Under the pieces are notes generated by a model. The model was not told the origin of the DNA, made no database searches, and saw nothing but the letters and a program-made list of their open reading frames with translations. A program made the translations under genes and the position numbers. From Mesobacillus jeotgali (GTDB lineage: Bacteria > Bacillota > Bacilli > Bacillales > Cytobacillaceae), in contig NZ_CP134494.1 of NCBI RefSeq assembly GCF_031759225.1, positions 808,001 through 872,000 of the forward strand: a DNA stretch of 64,000 nucleotides. The letters run 5' to 3'. Shown here one piece after another: positions 51,054-59,273 of this stretch. Numbering within the stretch: the stretch's first letter is position 1; every line of letters begins with the position of its first letter.

Positions 51054-51554
51054 TTTGTCGACGCTAGCCAATGTATTGGTCTCTGAGTCTGATTTTTTAA
51101 TGACAGAAATGCTGCCGTCTGTTTCGAGTACAACGGCTTCCACCTGATCCATAGAATCGATACCGCTGGAGCGTGCAGCCTGGAGGATTTCAACTTCGAG
51201 CACACGCTCTTTTACGATATTTTCCTTTAAATACCTGCCTTGATAAAATAGTAATTTTGGGTCTGACTTGATTAGCCTTTTAAAGCTGTCGAATCGTACG
51301 GAACTCCAGGCAACTGCATATTGAAGGGCTATTAAAACGAAGAATGCGGTAACCCCTTCTGCCAGGGCTACTTTCTTATTTAATAAGATTGTTGCCAGCG
51401 TAGAACCAAGTGCAACTGTTACGATTAAGTCAAAAGCATTCATTTTTGAAAGTGTTCTTTTGCCGGAGATGCGTAAGAGTAAGATCAGTGCAGCATATGC
51501 GAGCACGCCAACAATCAATGTCCGCCAAATATTATCCCATGAATTGAAAAACAT
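51051..51554 (-). CDS. DUF421 (YetF-type) membrane protein
   Basis: 167 residues: three N-terminal helices, then a cytosolic domain. Family landmarks are LRISGKRTLSKMNAFDLIVTVALGS near residue 30 and DPKLLFYQGRYLKENI near 100. Function not firmly known; several paralogues occur in spore formers. AGGTG precedes the ATG. Confidence 0.87.
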   Translation of the reverse strand: MFFNSWDNIWRTLIVGVLAYAALILLLRISGKRTLSKMNAFDLIVTVALGSTLATILLNKKVALAEGVTAFFVLIALQYAVAWSSVRFDSFKRLIKSDPKLLFYQGRYLKENIVKERVLEVEILQAARSSGIDSMDQVEAVVLETDGSISVIKKSDSETNTLASVDK

Positions 51555-51735
51555 CTAATCACCTCATTTATGTTTTTTCCTAAATAAGCCTGGGCAAACA
51601 TATGGGAAAGGGGGAATACTATCCAATAGATCACCTAAGCCTTGTTCCATAAGGGGCTTACTATATTAGCCGTCATATTGCACATTTACCTATTTTTCGG
51701 TAGGATGTTAAGGGTAGTGAAAGGAGCGAGAAATT

Positions 51736-51921
51736 TTGGGAAATCCGATTAATGATAAAAATACGCAGGTCGTCTTCCTGAAGCAGCGTCTGGATATGTT
51801 TGCTGAGCTGCTCGAAGCAATTGATCCAGAGGAAGCGGACCTCGAAGATATCGACCGCATGATTCAGATCGTTGAGGAAATGGACGCAAAATGCCGCGAG
51901 TTTAAGCATCGCGATATGTAA
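51736..51921 (+). CDS. SE1561-family small protein
   Basis: 61 residues, TTG start with AAGGAG 9 nt upstream. Helical and acidic, with LKQRLDMFAELLEAIDPEEADLEDIDRMI, which is the pattern of the SE1561 family of short Firmicutes proteins of unknown function. Terminator follows. Confidence 0.72.
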   Translation: MGNPINDKNTQVVFLKQRLDMFAELLEAIDPEEADLEDIDRMIQIVEEMDAKCREFKHRDM

Positions 51922-51950
51922 GGGACCTTTTGAGGGGTCTCTTATTTTGT
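51920..51950 (+). terminator. Terminator of the SE1561-family gene
   Basis: AAGGGACC / GGTCTCTT (one G-U), then ATTTTGTTT; the arms start at the stop codon. Confidence 0.75.
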
Positions 51951-51964
51951 TTCATAAACTTTCC

Positions 51965-52085
51965 TTGTCTAGCTCCACCGCCTAGCTCTTCGAGTCGCTT
52001 CGGTCCTGCCAATGAAGTCAAAGCACGATTTCACTGTCAGCTCCTCCAACGCTTGTCGGAGCTGGTCGAGCCGCTTTCGCTTTTC
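51965..52085. repeat. Dispersed structured repeat, 121 bp (copy 2)
   Basis: About 80% identical to 46401-46520. The pair AGCCCC/GGGGCT of copy 1 reads AGCTCT/GGAGCT here, so pairing is kept by a matched change. Inner hairpin GAAGTC / GATTTC. Confidence 0.7.
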
Positions 52086-52211
52086 TATTTGTAAACGATT
52101 CCACTTTCTATCTTTAAATGCAGGCATGATAGGAGTATAATGATATCGGAGAAATTGTTATAAAATTTTCACATATAAAGAGACAGCAAACAAGGGGAGA
52201 GGGGTAGACAG

Positions 52212-53765
52212 ATGAATATCGAAAAGTTTCAGGAAAGCATGTACGAGCTGATTGTTGAAACATCCACGAACCTTCCGAAGGATGTACGCAGGGCGATCAA
52301 GGCGGCGGCAGAGCGTGAAAACGCAGGAACCCGTTCGGCGATGAGCCTTGATACGATCACGAATAATATTAAAATGGCGGATGACAATGTGTCGCCAATC
52401 TGCCAGGATACTGGATTGCCAACCTTTAAAATCAAGACTCCGGTTGGCGCGAACCAGCTTGAAATGAAAAAAGCGATCTACAACGCGATTGCTCAGGCAA
52501 CGAAGGATGGAAAGCTTCGTCCGAACTCTGTAGATTCTCTGACTGGCGAAAACAGCGGTGACAATCTCGGCGGAGGAACTCCTGTCATTAAGTTCGAGCA
52601 ATGGGAAAAAGATTACATTGATGCACGCCTGATATTAAAGGGCGGCGGCTGTGAAAACAAAAATATCCAGTACAGCCTTCCAGCTGAGCTTGAAGGGCTG
52701 GGACGTGCCGGACGTGATCTTGATGGCATACGCAAGTGCATCATGCATTCAGTCTATCAGGCACAGGGACAAGGCTGCAGTGCCGGCTTCATCGGAGTTG
52801 GTATTGGCGGCGACCGTTCTTCTGGTTATGATCTTGCCAAAGAGCAGTTATTCCGTACAGTAGACGATGTCAATCCGCACCCAGATCTACGTGACCTAGA
52901 AGAATATGTTTTGGAAAATGCGAACAAGCTTGGCATCGGCACGATGGGCTTTGGCGGCGAGACGACGCTTCTTGGCTGCAAAATCGGTGTCATGAACCGC
53001 ATCCCTGCAAGCTTCTACGTCTCTGTTGCGTATAACTGCTGGGCATATCGCCGCCTTGGTGTAGCGGTGAACCCTGAAACAGGGGAAATCCAGGAATGGA
53101 TGTACCAGGAGGGTGAAAAGATTGACTTCGCACAGCCTGCAGCCCAGGAGATCGCAGCAGCTGTTGAAGCACCGGCCGAGGAGAATGTCGTCACATTGAC
53201 TGCTCCGATTACCGAAGAGCAAATCCGCGAGCTGAAGGTGGGAGATGTCGTGAAAATTGACGGCATGATGTACACCGGACGCGACGCCATCCATAAGTAT
53301 CTGTCAGACCATGATTCGCCAGTGGACCTGAATGGCCAGATCATCTACCATTGCGGACCGGTCATGCTGAAGGATGAAGAAGGGAACTGGCATGTAAAGG
53401 CTGCAGGCCCGACAACAAGCATTCGTGAGGAGCCTTATCAAGGCGATATCATGAAAAAATTCGGCATCCGTGCGGTCATTGGGAAAGGCGGAATGGGCGC
53501 GAAGACGCTTGCTGCCTTGAAAGAGCATGGTGGTGTTTACCTGAATGCCATCGGCGGAGCGGCGCAGTATTATGCTGACTGCATCAAGTCAGTAGAAGGC
53601 GTTGACCTTATGAACTTTGGTATTCCTGAAGCCATGTGGCATCTGAACGTCGAAGGATTTACCGCAGTTGTCACGATGGACTCACACGGAAACAGCCTCC
53701 ATGAGGATGTTGAGAAATCATCCCTTGAAAAATTAGCACAGTTCGCTGAACGAGTTTACAAATAA
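52212..53765 (+). CDS. fumA: Class I fumarate hydratase (iron-sulfur)
   Basis: 517 residues. The N-terminal alpha domain (about 1-280) has cluster cysteines in PICQDTGLP, GQGCSAGFIG and LLGCKIGVM; the C-terminal beta domain (about 335-517) has VVKIDGMMYTGRDA and IGKGGMGAKT. Interconverts fumarate and malate with a [4Fe-4S] cluster. Spore formers often carry class II FumC, so this oxygen-sensitive enzyme fits the low-oxygen theme. GGGGAGAGGGG precedes the ATG. Confidence 0.93.
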   Translation: MNIEKFQESMYELIVETSTNLPKDVRRAIKAAAERENAGTRSAMSLDTITNNIKMADDNVSPICQDTGLPTFKIKTPVGANQLEMKKAIYNAIAQATKDGKLRPNSVDSLTGENSGDNLGGGTPVIKFEQWEKDYIDARLILKGGGCENKNIQYSLPAELEGLGRAGRDLDGIRKCIMHSVYQAQGQGCSAGFIGVGIGGDRSSGYDLAKEQLFRTVDDVNPHPDLRDLEEYVLENANKLGIGTMGFGGETTLLGCKIGVMNRIPASFYVSVAYNCWAYRRLGVAVNPETGEIQEWMYQEGEKIDFAQPAAQEIAAAVEAPAEENVVTLTAPITEEQIRELKVGDVVKIDGMMYTGRDAIHKYLSDHDSPVDLNGQIIYHCGPVMLKDEEGNWHVKAAGPTTSIREEPYQGDIMKKFGIRAVIGKGGMGAKTLAALKEHGGVYLNAIGGAAQYYADCIKSVEGVDLMNFGIPEAMWHLNVEGFTAVVTMDSHGNSLHEDVEKSSLEKLAQFAERVYK

Positions 53766-53775
53766 ATCAAAACGA

Positions 53776-53812
53776 AAGGAGACTCCCTTTTTTGAGGGAG
53801 TCTCCTTTTTAC
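53776..53812 (+). terminator. Terminator of the fumarase gene
   Basis: AAGGAGACTCCC / GGGAGTCTCCTT, 8-nt loop, TTTTT. Confidence 0.92.
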
Positions 53813-53814
53813 AT

Positions 53815-53880
53815 TGTCCAGCTGGTGCACCTGATTCCCTGAGACGCTTGTCTAGTGCCGGCTCCGCTTCTTTATTTCTT
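53815..53880. repeat. Remnant of the dispersed structured repeat
   Basis: ATTGTCCAGCTGG, ACGCTTGTCTAG and GCTCCGCTTCTTT resemble the ends of the 120-bp element at 46401; the middle is missing. Confidence 0.35.
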
Positions 53881-54885
53881 TTGCTTTGCCAATTGGTTAC
53901 GGTCTACATTGCCTGGCTGCCTTTCCATCCATTCATTTTCAATTTGGATATTACATCCATCTTCTGCGAAATTCGCTGTCTCGATCAGGAATCTTGCGTA
54001 GGTCGACCCGAGATCATGCCGCGGGCTTACCGCCATGGAATCTCCAAAGTTACGCACCTTTGCGGAGGACAGGTTTGAAATATGGAATAGCATCATCTTA
54101 TCTGAGTATGGTGCCTCAATCGATTCTGTAATCATGAACTGGCTTGGGATTGAAACAGGCAGGTCTTCTTTGTACATGATTTGAGAAAGTGTGTTGTGCT
54201 GCTTGATGTTGATTTTTTTTCCGCGTAAAAAATAATTCCTTACTTCTTCAACCTTAGCCACCTGGCTGAACCCCATGACTAAGATTGTTTTGATTGCATT
54301 CACCTGGATGTTCAGGAACAAATGTGTGATTTCCATAGCAGTGAGAGGTCTTTTATCGCCAAAATAGCCATTAAAAAAGCTTTGTTTTTCAACAAAGGAA
54401 ACCTCATTCATTGTTGGTATGGATGGCGCCCTCACATGCAGACCCTTGTTCAGCATCATTTCTGTTACCTTGTTTGAAAGATGGAGGGTAGAAATATTGA
54501 TTTCTGTGATGGAATGCCGCAAATCCATTTTCGAGAAACCAGGCAAAGCAACACTATAATAAAGTGCACCGTATTTAACCATCATATCAAGATAATTCAG
54601 GTAAAAGCTGTCGGAAAAGAGTCTGGGCGCATTCACATTTACATCCTTCTCCAATGAAAATCCCATAGGGATGGCAATCCCTTCACGTTTAAAGAGCTCC
54701 TTCAATTGCGAGAGGATGTCCCTGCTCAATTGGTCAGCAGTTAACAGGCAGTCTTTAACCTCTTCATCTTCCACATTCAAAAGAAAATGTCTGAACATGC
54801 ATGTTGCCATCGAGTTAGCCATGTATATATTCCAAAGATTGCCGATTTCCCCGGATGTCCAATTGATTTTTTGTTCTTCCGACAT
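53872..54885 (-). CDS. DUF3231 protein
   Basis: 337 residues made of two DUF3231 repeats of about 160 residues each (INWTSGEIGNLWNIYMANSM at the first, VEKQSFFNGYFGDKRPLTAMEITHLF at the second). Helical, with His and Glu positions that recall ferritin-like four-helix bundles. Function unknown; common in Bacillaceae. Start ATG 54885 with AAGGAG upstream; the longer opening to 54990 lacks a ribosome site. Divergent from pdaA. Confidence 0.83.
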   Translation of the reverse strand: MSEEQKINWTSGEIGNLWNIYMANSMATCMFRHFLLNVEDEEVKDCLLTADQLSRDILSQLKELFKREGIAIPMGFSLEKDVNVNAPRLFSDSFYLNYLDMMVKYGALYYSVALPGFSKMDLRHSITEINISTLHLSNKVTEMMLNKGLHVRAPSIPTMNEVSFVEKQSFFNGYFGDKRPLTAMEITHLFLNIQVNAIKTILVMGFSQVAKVEEVRNYFLRGKKINIKQHNTLSQIMYKEDLPVSIPSQFMITESIEAPYSDKMMLFHISNLSSAKVRNFGDSMAVSPRHDLGSTYARFLIETANFAEDGCNIQIENEWMERQPGNVDRNQLAKQKK

Positions 54886-55002
54886 AATGTTCTCCTTAGT
54901 GTTTTGTATTTTTACTATTTGCCTTTCAAATTGAAATATACTTATAAGAATTTTTTTCACGACCTGACAAACAATAAGGAAAAACATCAATGGAGGAACA
55001 TC

Positions 55003-55812
55003 ATGAAAAGAATTTTGAAAATCATTCTTGCTGCGGCGATGCTGCTGTTGATTACCTTGCCGGGAACGACTGGTGCGGAGGAAAACTCCAACTCACCTTT
55101 GCACTGGGGTTTCAAGAAGGGCCGCAACGGAAGGCAGGCAGATGCCGGCAGGATGTTTGAGGTCATCCTTGAAGACCATGGAGCAGTATACAAGGGAGAC
55201 AAGAACTCAAAGGATATTTATCTAACCTTCGATAACGGATATGAAAATGGTTATACCGAGAAAATCCTCGACATTTTAAGGGAAGAAAAAGTTCCGGCCG
55301 CTTTTTTTGTGACTGGCCATTATCTTGATAGTGCACCTGAGCTTGTTGCGCGAATGGCGAATGAAGGCCATATCATCGGCAATCATTCATGGCATCATCC
55401 TGACATGACGAAGATCAGTGATGAGAAGATCAAAAAGGAACTGGAAATGGTCAGGGCTGAAACAGAAAGAATCACGGGCAAGAAACATATGACCTATCTC
55501 CGGCCGCCGCGCGGAATTTTCAGCGAAAGGACGATGGCGGTCGCGAAGGAAGCTGGCTATACCCATGTATTCTGGTCACTCGCCTTTGTTGACTGGAATA
55601 CCGACCAGCAAAGAGGCGCCCAATACTCATATGATAAAATCATGACGCAAATCCACCCGGGCGCAGTCCTGCTTCTGCACACTGTATCAAAAGACAACGC
55701 TGATGCCCTTGGAAAAGTAATCAGGGATTTAAAGGAGCAAGGCTACCATTTTAGAAGCCTGGATGATTTGATGCTAAACAAAGGCGGAATGAAAGACCCG
55801 ATGTTGTACTAG
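55003..55812 (+). CDS. pdaA: Delta-lactam-biosynthetic polysaccharide deacetylase PdaA
   Basis: 269 residues. Signal peptide MKRILKIILAAAMLLLITLP, then a NodB domain with IYLTFDNGYENGYT (catalytic Asp pair), HSWHHPDM (metal His) and LRPPRGIFSE. PdaA removes N-acetyl groups from muramic acid so that muramic-delta-lactam forms in the spore cortex. GGAGG lies 7 nt before the ATG. It is followed by yfjP and yfjO as in B. subtilis, with a 20-bp array between. Confidence 0.92.
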   Translation: MKRILKIILAAAMLLLITLPGTTGAEENSNSPLHWGFKKGRNGRQADAGRMFEVILEDHGAVYKGDKNSKDIYLTFDNGYENGYTEKILDILREEKVPAAFFVTGHYLDSAPELVARMANEGHIIGNHSWHHPDMTKISDEKIKKELEMVRAETERITGKKHMTYLRPPRGIFSERTMAVAKEAGYTHVFWSLAFVDWNTDQQRGAQYSYDKIMTQIHPGAVLLLHTVSKDNADALGKVIRDLKEQGYHFRSLDDLMLNKGGMKDPMLY

Positions 55813-55824
55813 TAAGTTTGTTTG

Positions 55825-55854
55825 TCCCGGCATCTTTTCTTGTGCCGGGATTTT
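55825..55854 (+). terminator. Terminator of pdaA
   Basis: TCCCGGCA / TGCCGGGA, 10-nt loop, TTTT. It runs into the leader of the next repeat array. Confidence 0.85.
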
Positions 55855-55856
55855 AT

Positions 55857-55998
55857 AATTGGGAAAAATGCTTGATAATTTCCAATTCGCTATAAAAAGG
55901 AAAAAGTCGCTATATAAAATGAAAAGTCGCTATAAAAAGAAAAAAGTCGCTATATAAAAGAAAAACTCGCTATATAATTTCTTTTTTCGCTATAAAAA
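55857..55998 (+). repeat. 20-bp-period array with leader hairpin, CGCTATA(TA)AAA type
   Basis: Leader arms AATTGG (55857-55862) and CCAATT (55882-55887) with exactly 19 nt between. Six units begin at 55888, 55908, 55928, 55948, 55968 and 55988, all steps 20 bp. Units alternate CGCTATAAAA and CGCTATATAAA forms. Same layout as at 19800 and 27656 but a different core. It occupies the gap between pdaA and yfjP; the rest of that gap shows nothing further. Confidence 0.92.
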
Positions 55999-56130
55999 CA
56001 CAGTACCCCCTAATTTTTAACTTATCTTCGAACCCAACTAATACAGTTTTCCTTTAATTAATCCCCTATCTTCGTAAAAAAACTGCGGAAATGCTATAAT
56101 ACGGGAAAAATACTTAAGGGCGGTTTGTGT

Positions 56131-56991
56131 ATGTGGGAAGAAAAAGTGTCGATATCAGGGCCATATGATTTTGATCTTGCATTAAGCAGGCTTGCACTCG
56201 ATCCATTGCATTGTGTTGATATCGAAAAGCGGCTTGTGAAGGTGCCGCTTGTTTTTAAAAATAAAAAAATCGTCGCTGAAGTCATCGGAACTGGGACTCT
56301 GGAAAAGCCTGAATTCCTCATTCGTTCTAACGATGACTACGAAATGACGATCCAGCGTCTTTATGAAATTTTTCAATGGAATGTTGAATTGATCCATATT
56401 CATGATCATTTCCAGGTGACACAATTGAAAGACTTGTTCAATGATCATTATGGAACTCCACTTGTTCTGGAATTTGACCCATTTTCGAGTTTGGTCAAGA
56501 GCATCATTCATCAACAATTGAATTTGAAGTTTGCTTTTACATTGACAGAACGATTTGTCACGACATACGGCGAAGAGCATGATGGAGTCTGGTTTTATCC
56601 TTCTCCAGAAAAAGTGGCGCAGCTTACGGTGGAAGAGCTGCGTGAATTGCAGTTCAGCGGACGGAAGGCAGAGTATGTGATTGGAATCGCCGAACTGGCC
56701 GCATCAGGCCAGCTTGATTTTGAAAAAATGAAATCAATGCCCGATGCGGAAGTCGCTAGAGAATTGATAAAAATCCGCGGTGTCGGCCCATGGACGGTCG
56801 AAAACTTTTTGATGTTTGCACTCGGTCGGCCGAATTTGTTCCCAATGGGTGATATCGGCATCCAGAATGCCCTGAAGAAGTACTTCAATTTGGAGGGAAA
56901 ACCGACTCCAGCGCAGATGGAAAAGTTTAAGGAACCATGGAATCCTTATTTAAGCTATGCTTCGCTCTATTTATGGAGAAGCATTGAATAA
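56131..56991 (+). CDS. DNA-3-methyladenine glycosylase, AlkA-like (YfjP)
   Basis: 286 residues from ATG 56131. N-terminal AlkA-type domain, then a helix-hairpin-helix (LIKIRGVGPWTVENFL, about 210) and the catalytic Asp in PMGDIGIQNAL. It excises alkylated purines from DNA. The ribosome site AAGGG-CGG lies 8-10 nt upstream; a TTG at 56125 is less likely. 15 nt before the RNA methyltransferase gene, so the two are probably co-transcribed, as yfjP-yfjO are in order in B. subtilis. Confidence 0.88.
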   Translation: MWEEKVSISGPYDFDLALSRLALDPLHCVDIEKRLVKVPLVFKNKKIVAEVIGTGTLEKPEFLIRSNDDYEMTIQRLYEIFQWNVELIHIHDHFQVTQLKDLFNDHYGTPLVLEFDPFSSLVKSIIHQQLNLKFAFTLTERFVTTYGEEHDGVWFYPSPEKVAQLTVEELRELQFSGRKAEYVIGIAELAASGQLDFEKMKSMPDAEVARELIKIRGVGPWTVENFLMFALGRPNLFPMGDIGIQNALKKYFNLEGKPTPAQMEKFKEPWNPYLSYASLYLWRSIE

Positions 56992-57006
56992 TTGGAGTGA
57001 AGTTTT

Positions 57007-58524
57007 ATGAAAAAAGAACAGCATGTCAAAAAAGAGCAACAATCAAAAATTGTGCAACATACCAAAAAAGGTCCCCAAAGCAATACGCAGCCTAACAAAG
57101 GCCCAAAAAGCAAAGCCACGTATAAGAAAAATGGCCAGCAATCGCAAAAAGACCAGCAAACCGCAAAGTTGGAGTTGAAACAGACCTTTCCCCTGACAAT
57201 CAAGCGTCTTGGCATCAATGGTGAGGGTGTCGGCTATTTCAAGCGCCAGGTGGTGTTCGTGCCGGGGGCCTTGCCAGGTGAGGAGATTGTTGCGGAGGCG
57301 ACGAAAGTCCATCCTAAGTTTGCTGAGGCGAAAATCAAGAAGATCCGTAAACAATCTGAGCATCGCATCAAGCCGCTGTGCCCGGTATATGATCAGTGCG
57401 GAGGATGTCAGCTTCAGCATTTGCGCTATGATCAGCAGCTCAATGAAAAGCGTGATATTGTCATCCAGGCTTTAGAGCGCCATACAAAGCTGAAAATTGA
57501 TAGTCTTGATATCCGAAACACGATTGGAATGGAGAATCCATGGGGTTACCGGAACAAGAGCCAGTTCCAGGTTGGCGAAAAGGATGGTAAGATACTTGCC
57601 GGATTGTATGGCCTGAACTCCCATAACCTGATCAATATCGAACAGTGTGCTGTCCAGCATCCTGCAACGACAAAAGCTACTGAGGTTGTAAAAGGCATTC
57701 TTCAGGATTTGAAGATCCCAATCTACAATGAGAAAAAGCATAAAGGAATTGTGCGCACGATCGTGGCGAGAACGGGAGTACAGACCCGAGAGCTCCAGAT
57801 CGTACTGATTACGACGAAGAAAGAACTGCCGAAAAAGGACATCATCATCCAGGAAATCAAGAAGCGGCTGCCTGAGGTGAACTCGATTGTCCAAAACGTC
57901 AATGGAGAAAAAACTTCGGTCATTTTCGGAAACGAAACTGCAACACTGGAAGGCAGCGATTTTATCCAGGAAACACTGGGCGACCTGCAATTTGAATTGT
58001 CTGCTCGTACATTCTTCCAGCTTAATCCAGAACAGACGGTAAAACTCTATAATGAAGCGAAATCAGCCGCCATGCTTTCAGGCAGGGAAAAGCTGGTGGA
58101 TGCGTATTGCGGGGTTGGAACGATTGGTTTGTGGATGGCCAATCAGGCTGGCGAGGTCCGGGGAATGGATGTTATACCTGAATCCATCGATGATGCCAAA
58201 AAGAATGCAGAGAAACACGGCGTTAAGCATACCAAATTCTATCTGGGCAAAGCGGAGGAACTGCTTCCGAAATGGTTGAAGGAAGGGTGGCGTCCCGATG
58301 TGATCGTCGTCGATCCGCCGAGAACAGGCTGCGATGAGGAATTCCTCAAGACCGTCCTGAAAATCCAGCCTAAAACCTTTGTGTATGTATCCTGCAATCC
58401 TTCAACGCTCGCGAAGGATATCACGACATTGAGTTCAAAGTATAAAGTTGAATACATCCAGCCAGTCGACATGTTCCCTCACACTTCACAGATTGAGAGC
58501 GTCACGAGACTTGTGCTGAAATAA
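57007..58524 (+). CDS. RNA (uracil-C5)-methyltransferase, RlmD/TrmA family (YfjO)
   Basis: 505 residues. A ~55-residue Lys/Gln-rich basic extension comes first, then a TRAM domain ([20 protein letters not shown]), a 4Fe-4S site ([14 protein letters not shown] plus EQCAVQ), and a SAM-dependent methyltransferase with [20 protein letters not shown] and the catalytic Cys in [12 protein letters not shown]. It methylates a uridine in 23S rRNA or tRNA; which one is not clear. The basic extension is longer than usual and looks built from repeats (KKEQ, KKGPQS). Ribosome site GGAGTG. Confidence 0.9.
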   Translation: MKKEQHVKKEQQSKIVQHTKKGPQSNTQPNKGPKSKATYKKNGQQSQKDQQTAKLELKQTFPLTIKRLGINGEGVGYFKRQVVFVPGALPGEEIVAEATKVHPKFAEAKIKKIRKQSEHRIKPLCPVYDQCGGCQLQHLRYDQQLNEKRDIVIQALERHTKLKIDSLDIRNTIGMENPWGYRNKSQFQVGEKDGKILAGLYGLNSHNLINIEQCAVQHPATTKATEVVKGILQDLKIPIYNEKKHKGIVRTIVARTGVQTRELQIVLITTKKELPKKDIIIQEIKKRLPEVNSIVQNVNGEKTSVIFGNETATLEGSDFIQETLGDLQFELSARTFFQLNPEQTVKLYNEAKSAAMLSGREKLVDAYCGVGTIGLWMANQAGEVRGMDVIPESIDDAKKNAEKHGVKHTKFYLGKAEELLPKWLKEGWRPDVIVVDPPRTGCDEEFLKTVLKIQPKTFVYVSCNPSTLAKDITTLSSKYKVEYIQPVDMFPHTSQIESVTRLVLK

Positions 58525-58526
58525 TG

Positions 58527-58560
58527 AAAGCGCCGGCCTGGATCTAGGCTGGCGCTTTAT
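58527..58560. terminator. Bidirectional terminator
   Basis: AAAGCGCCGGCCT / AGGCTGGCGCTTT, 6-nt loop. Shared by the methyltransferase gene and the convergent TetR gene, overlapping the stop of the latter. Confidence 0.85.
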
Positions 58561-59111
58561 CGTATATTTGATAATCCTTTGTTGATAAAGTTGTTGAGTA
58601 TCTCTGCCATTTCCTTAGGTGTTTTATTCATGCCGTTTTCCACCCAGTTTTTTATTACATAAATACATCCACTGACAACAAAAATATTGATATATTCGAA
58701 GGTCTCACGGTCAAAATGGATGTCGGAGATCCAGTTTTTGAAGATGAATTCCTGGGTGATCATCATGCCTTTTTTCTGGAAATGGATATCGCTGTTTTCA
58801 CTTAAAAGTGTCTGGCATACATCGCTTTTCAGGGCAATATACTCAAGAATCTTCTCTGTCATCTTCAAAGCTTCTTCTTCTTCGGAAAAATTATATTGGC
58901 TCAGCGTCGCGACCATGTCTTCAATGAATTCTTCTTCGATTGCATTCAACAGGTCATATTGACTGGAATAATGAGAATAGAATGTGGAGCGATTGATGTC
59001 GGCGAGCTCACAGATTTCTTTTATGGTGATATTGGAAATCGGTTTGTTTTTCAATAAGTTCATCAGACTTTCCTTAAGAACCATCCTGGTATACTTTTTT
59101 CGTCTGTCCAT
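58557..59111 (-). CDS. TetR/AcrR-family regulator of the adjacent exporter
   Basis: 184 residues. N-terminal TetR HTH (about 10-55; ITIKEICELADINRSTFYSHYSS), C-terminal all-helical ligand domain of the type seen in many Firmicutes TetR proteins. AAGGAAG precedes the ATG. Divergent from the MMPL exporter gene; a palindrome overlapping the exporter promoter is its likely operator. Confidence 0.87.
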   Translation of the reverse strand: MDRRKKYTRMVLKESLMNLLKNKPISNITIKEICELADINRSTFYSHYSSQYDLLNAIEEEFIEDMVATLSQYNFSEEEEALKMTEKILEYIALKSDVCQTLLSENSDIHFQKKGMMITQEFIFKNWISDIHFDRETFEYINIFVVSGCIYVIKNWVENGMNKTPKEMAEILNNFINKGLSNIR

Positions 59112-59202
59112 TTTATTAAAACTTCCTTTATCTGTAAAATATTGAGTTAAGCAACAGAACTAAACTTTATGTTGTTTATTGCACGTTATTTGCCCAACTG
59201 TT

Positions 59203-59218
59203 TGTTGAATAGACAACA
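59203..59218. promoter_or_regulatory. Candidate TetR operator
   Basis: TGTTG-AATAGA-CAACA, perfect 5-bp arms, overlapping the -35 element of the exporter promoter. Confidence 0.55.
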
Positions 59219-59233
59219 CGGTGTTTATATAAT
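59205..59233 (+). promoter_or_regulatory. Sigma-A promoter of the MMPL exporter operon
   Basis: TTGAAT, 17-nt spacer, TATAAT; 40 nt before the ATG. Confidence 0.75.
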
Positions 59234-59273
59234 GATAAAGTGAAATGGCAAAAGACTCAAGTGAGGTTGAAGA

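Noticed and set aside
54787..55002. Extended N-terminus of PdaA overlapping the DUF3231 gene
   Set aside because: The signal peptide and ribosome site place the start at 55003.
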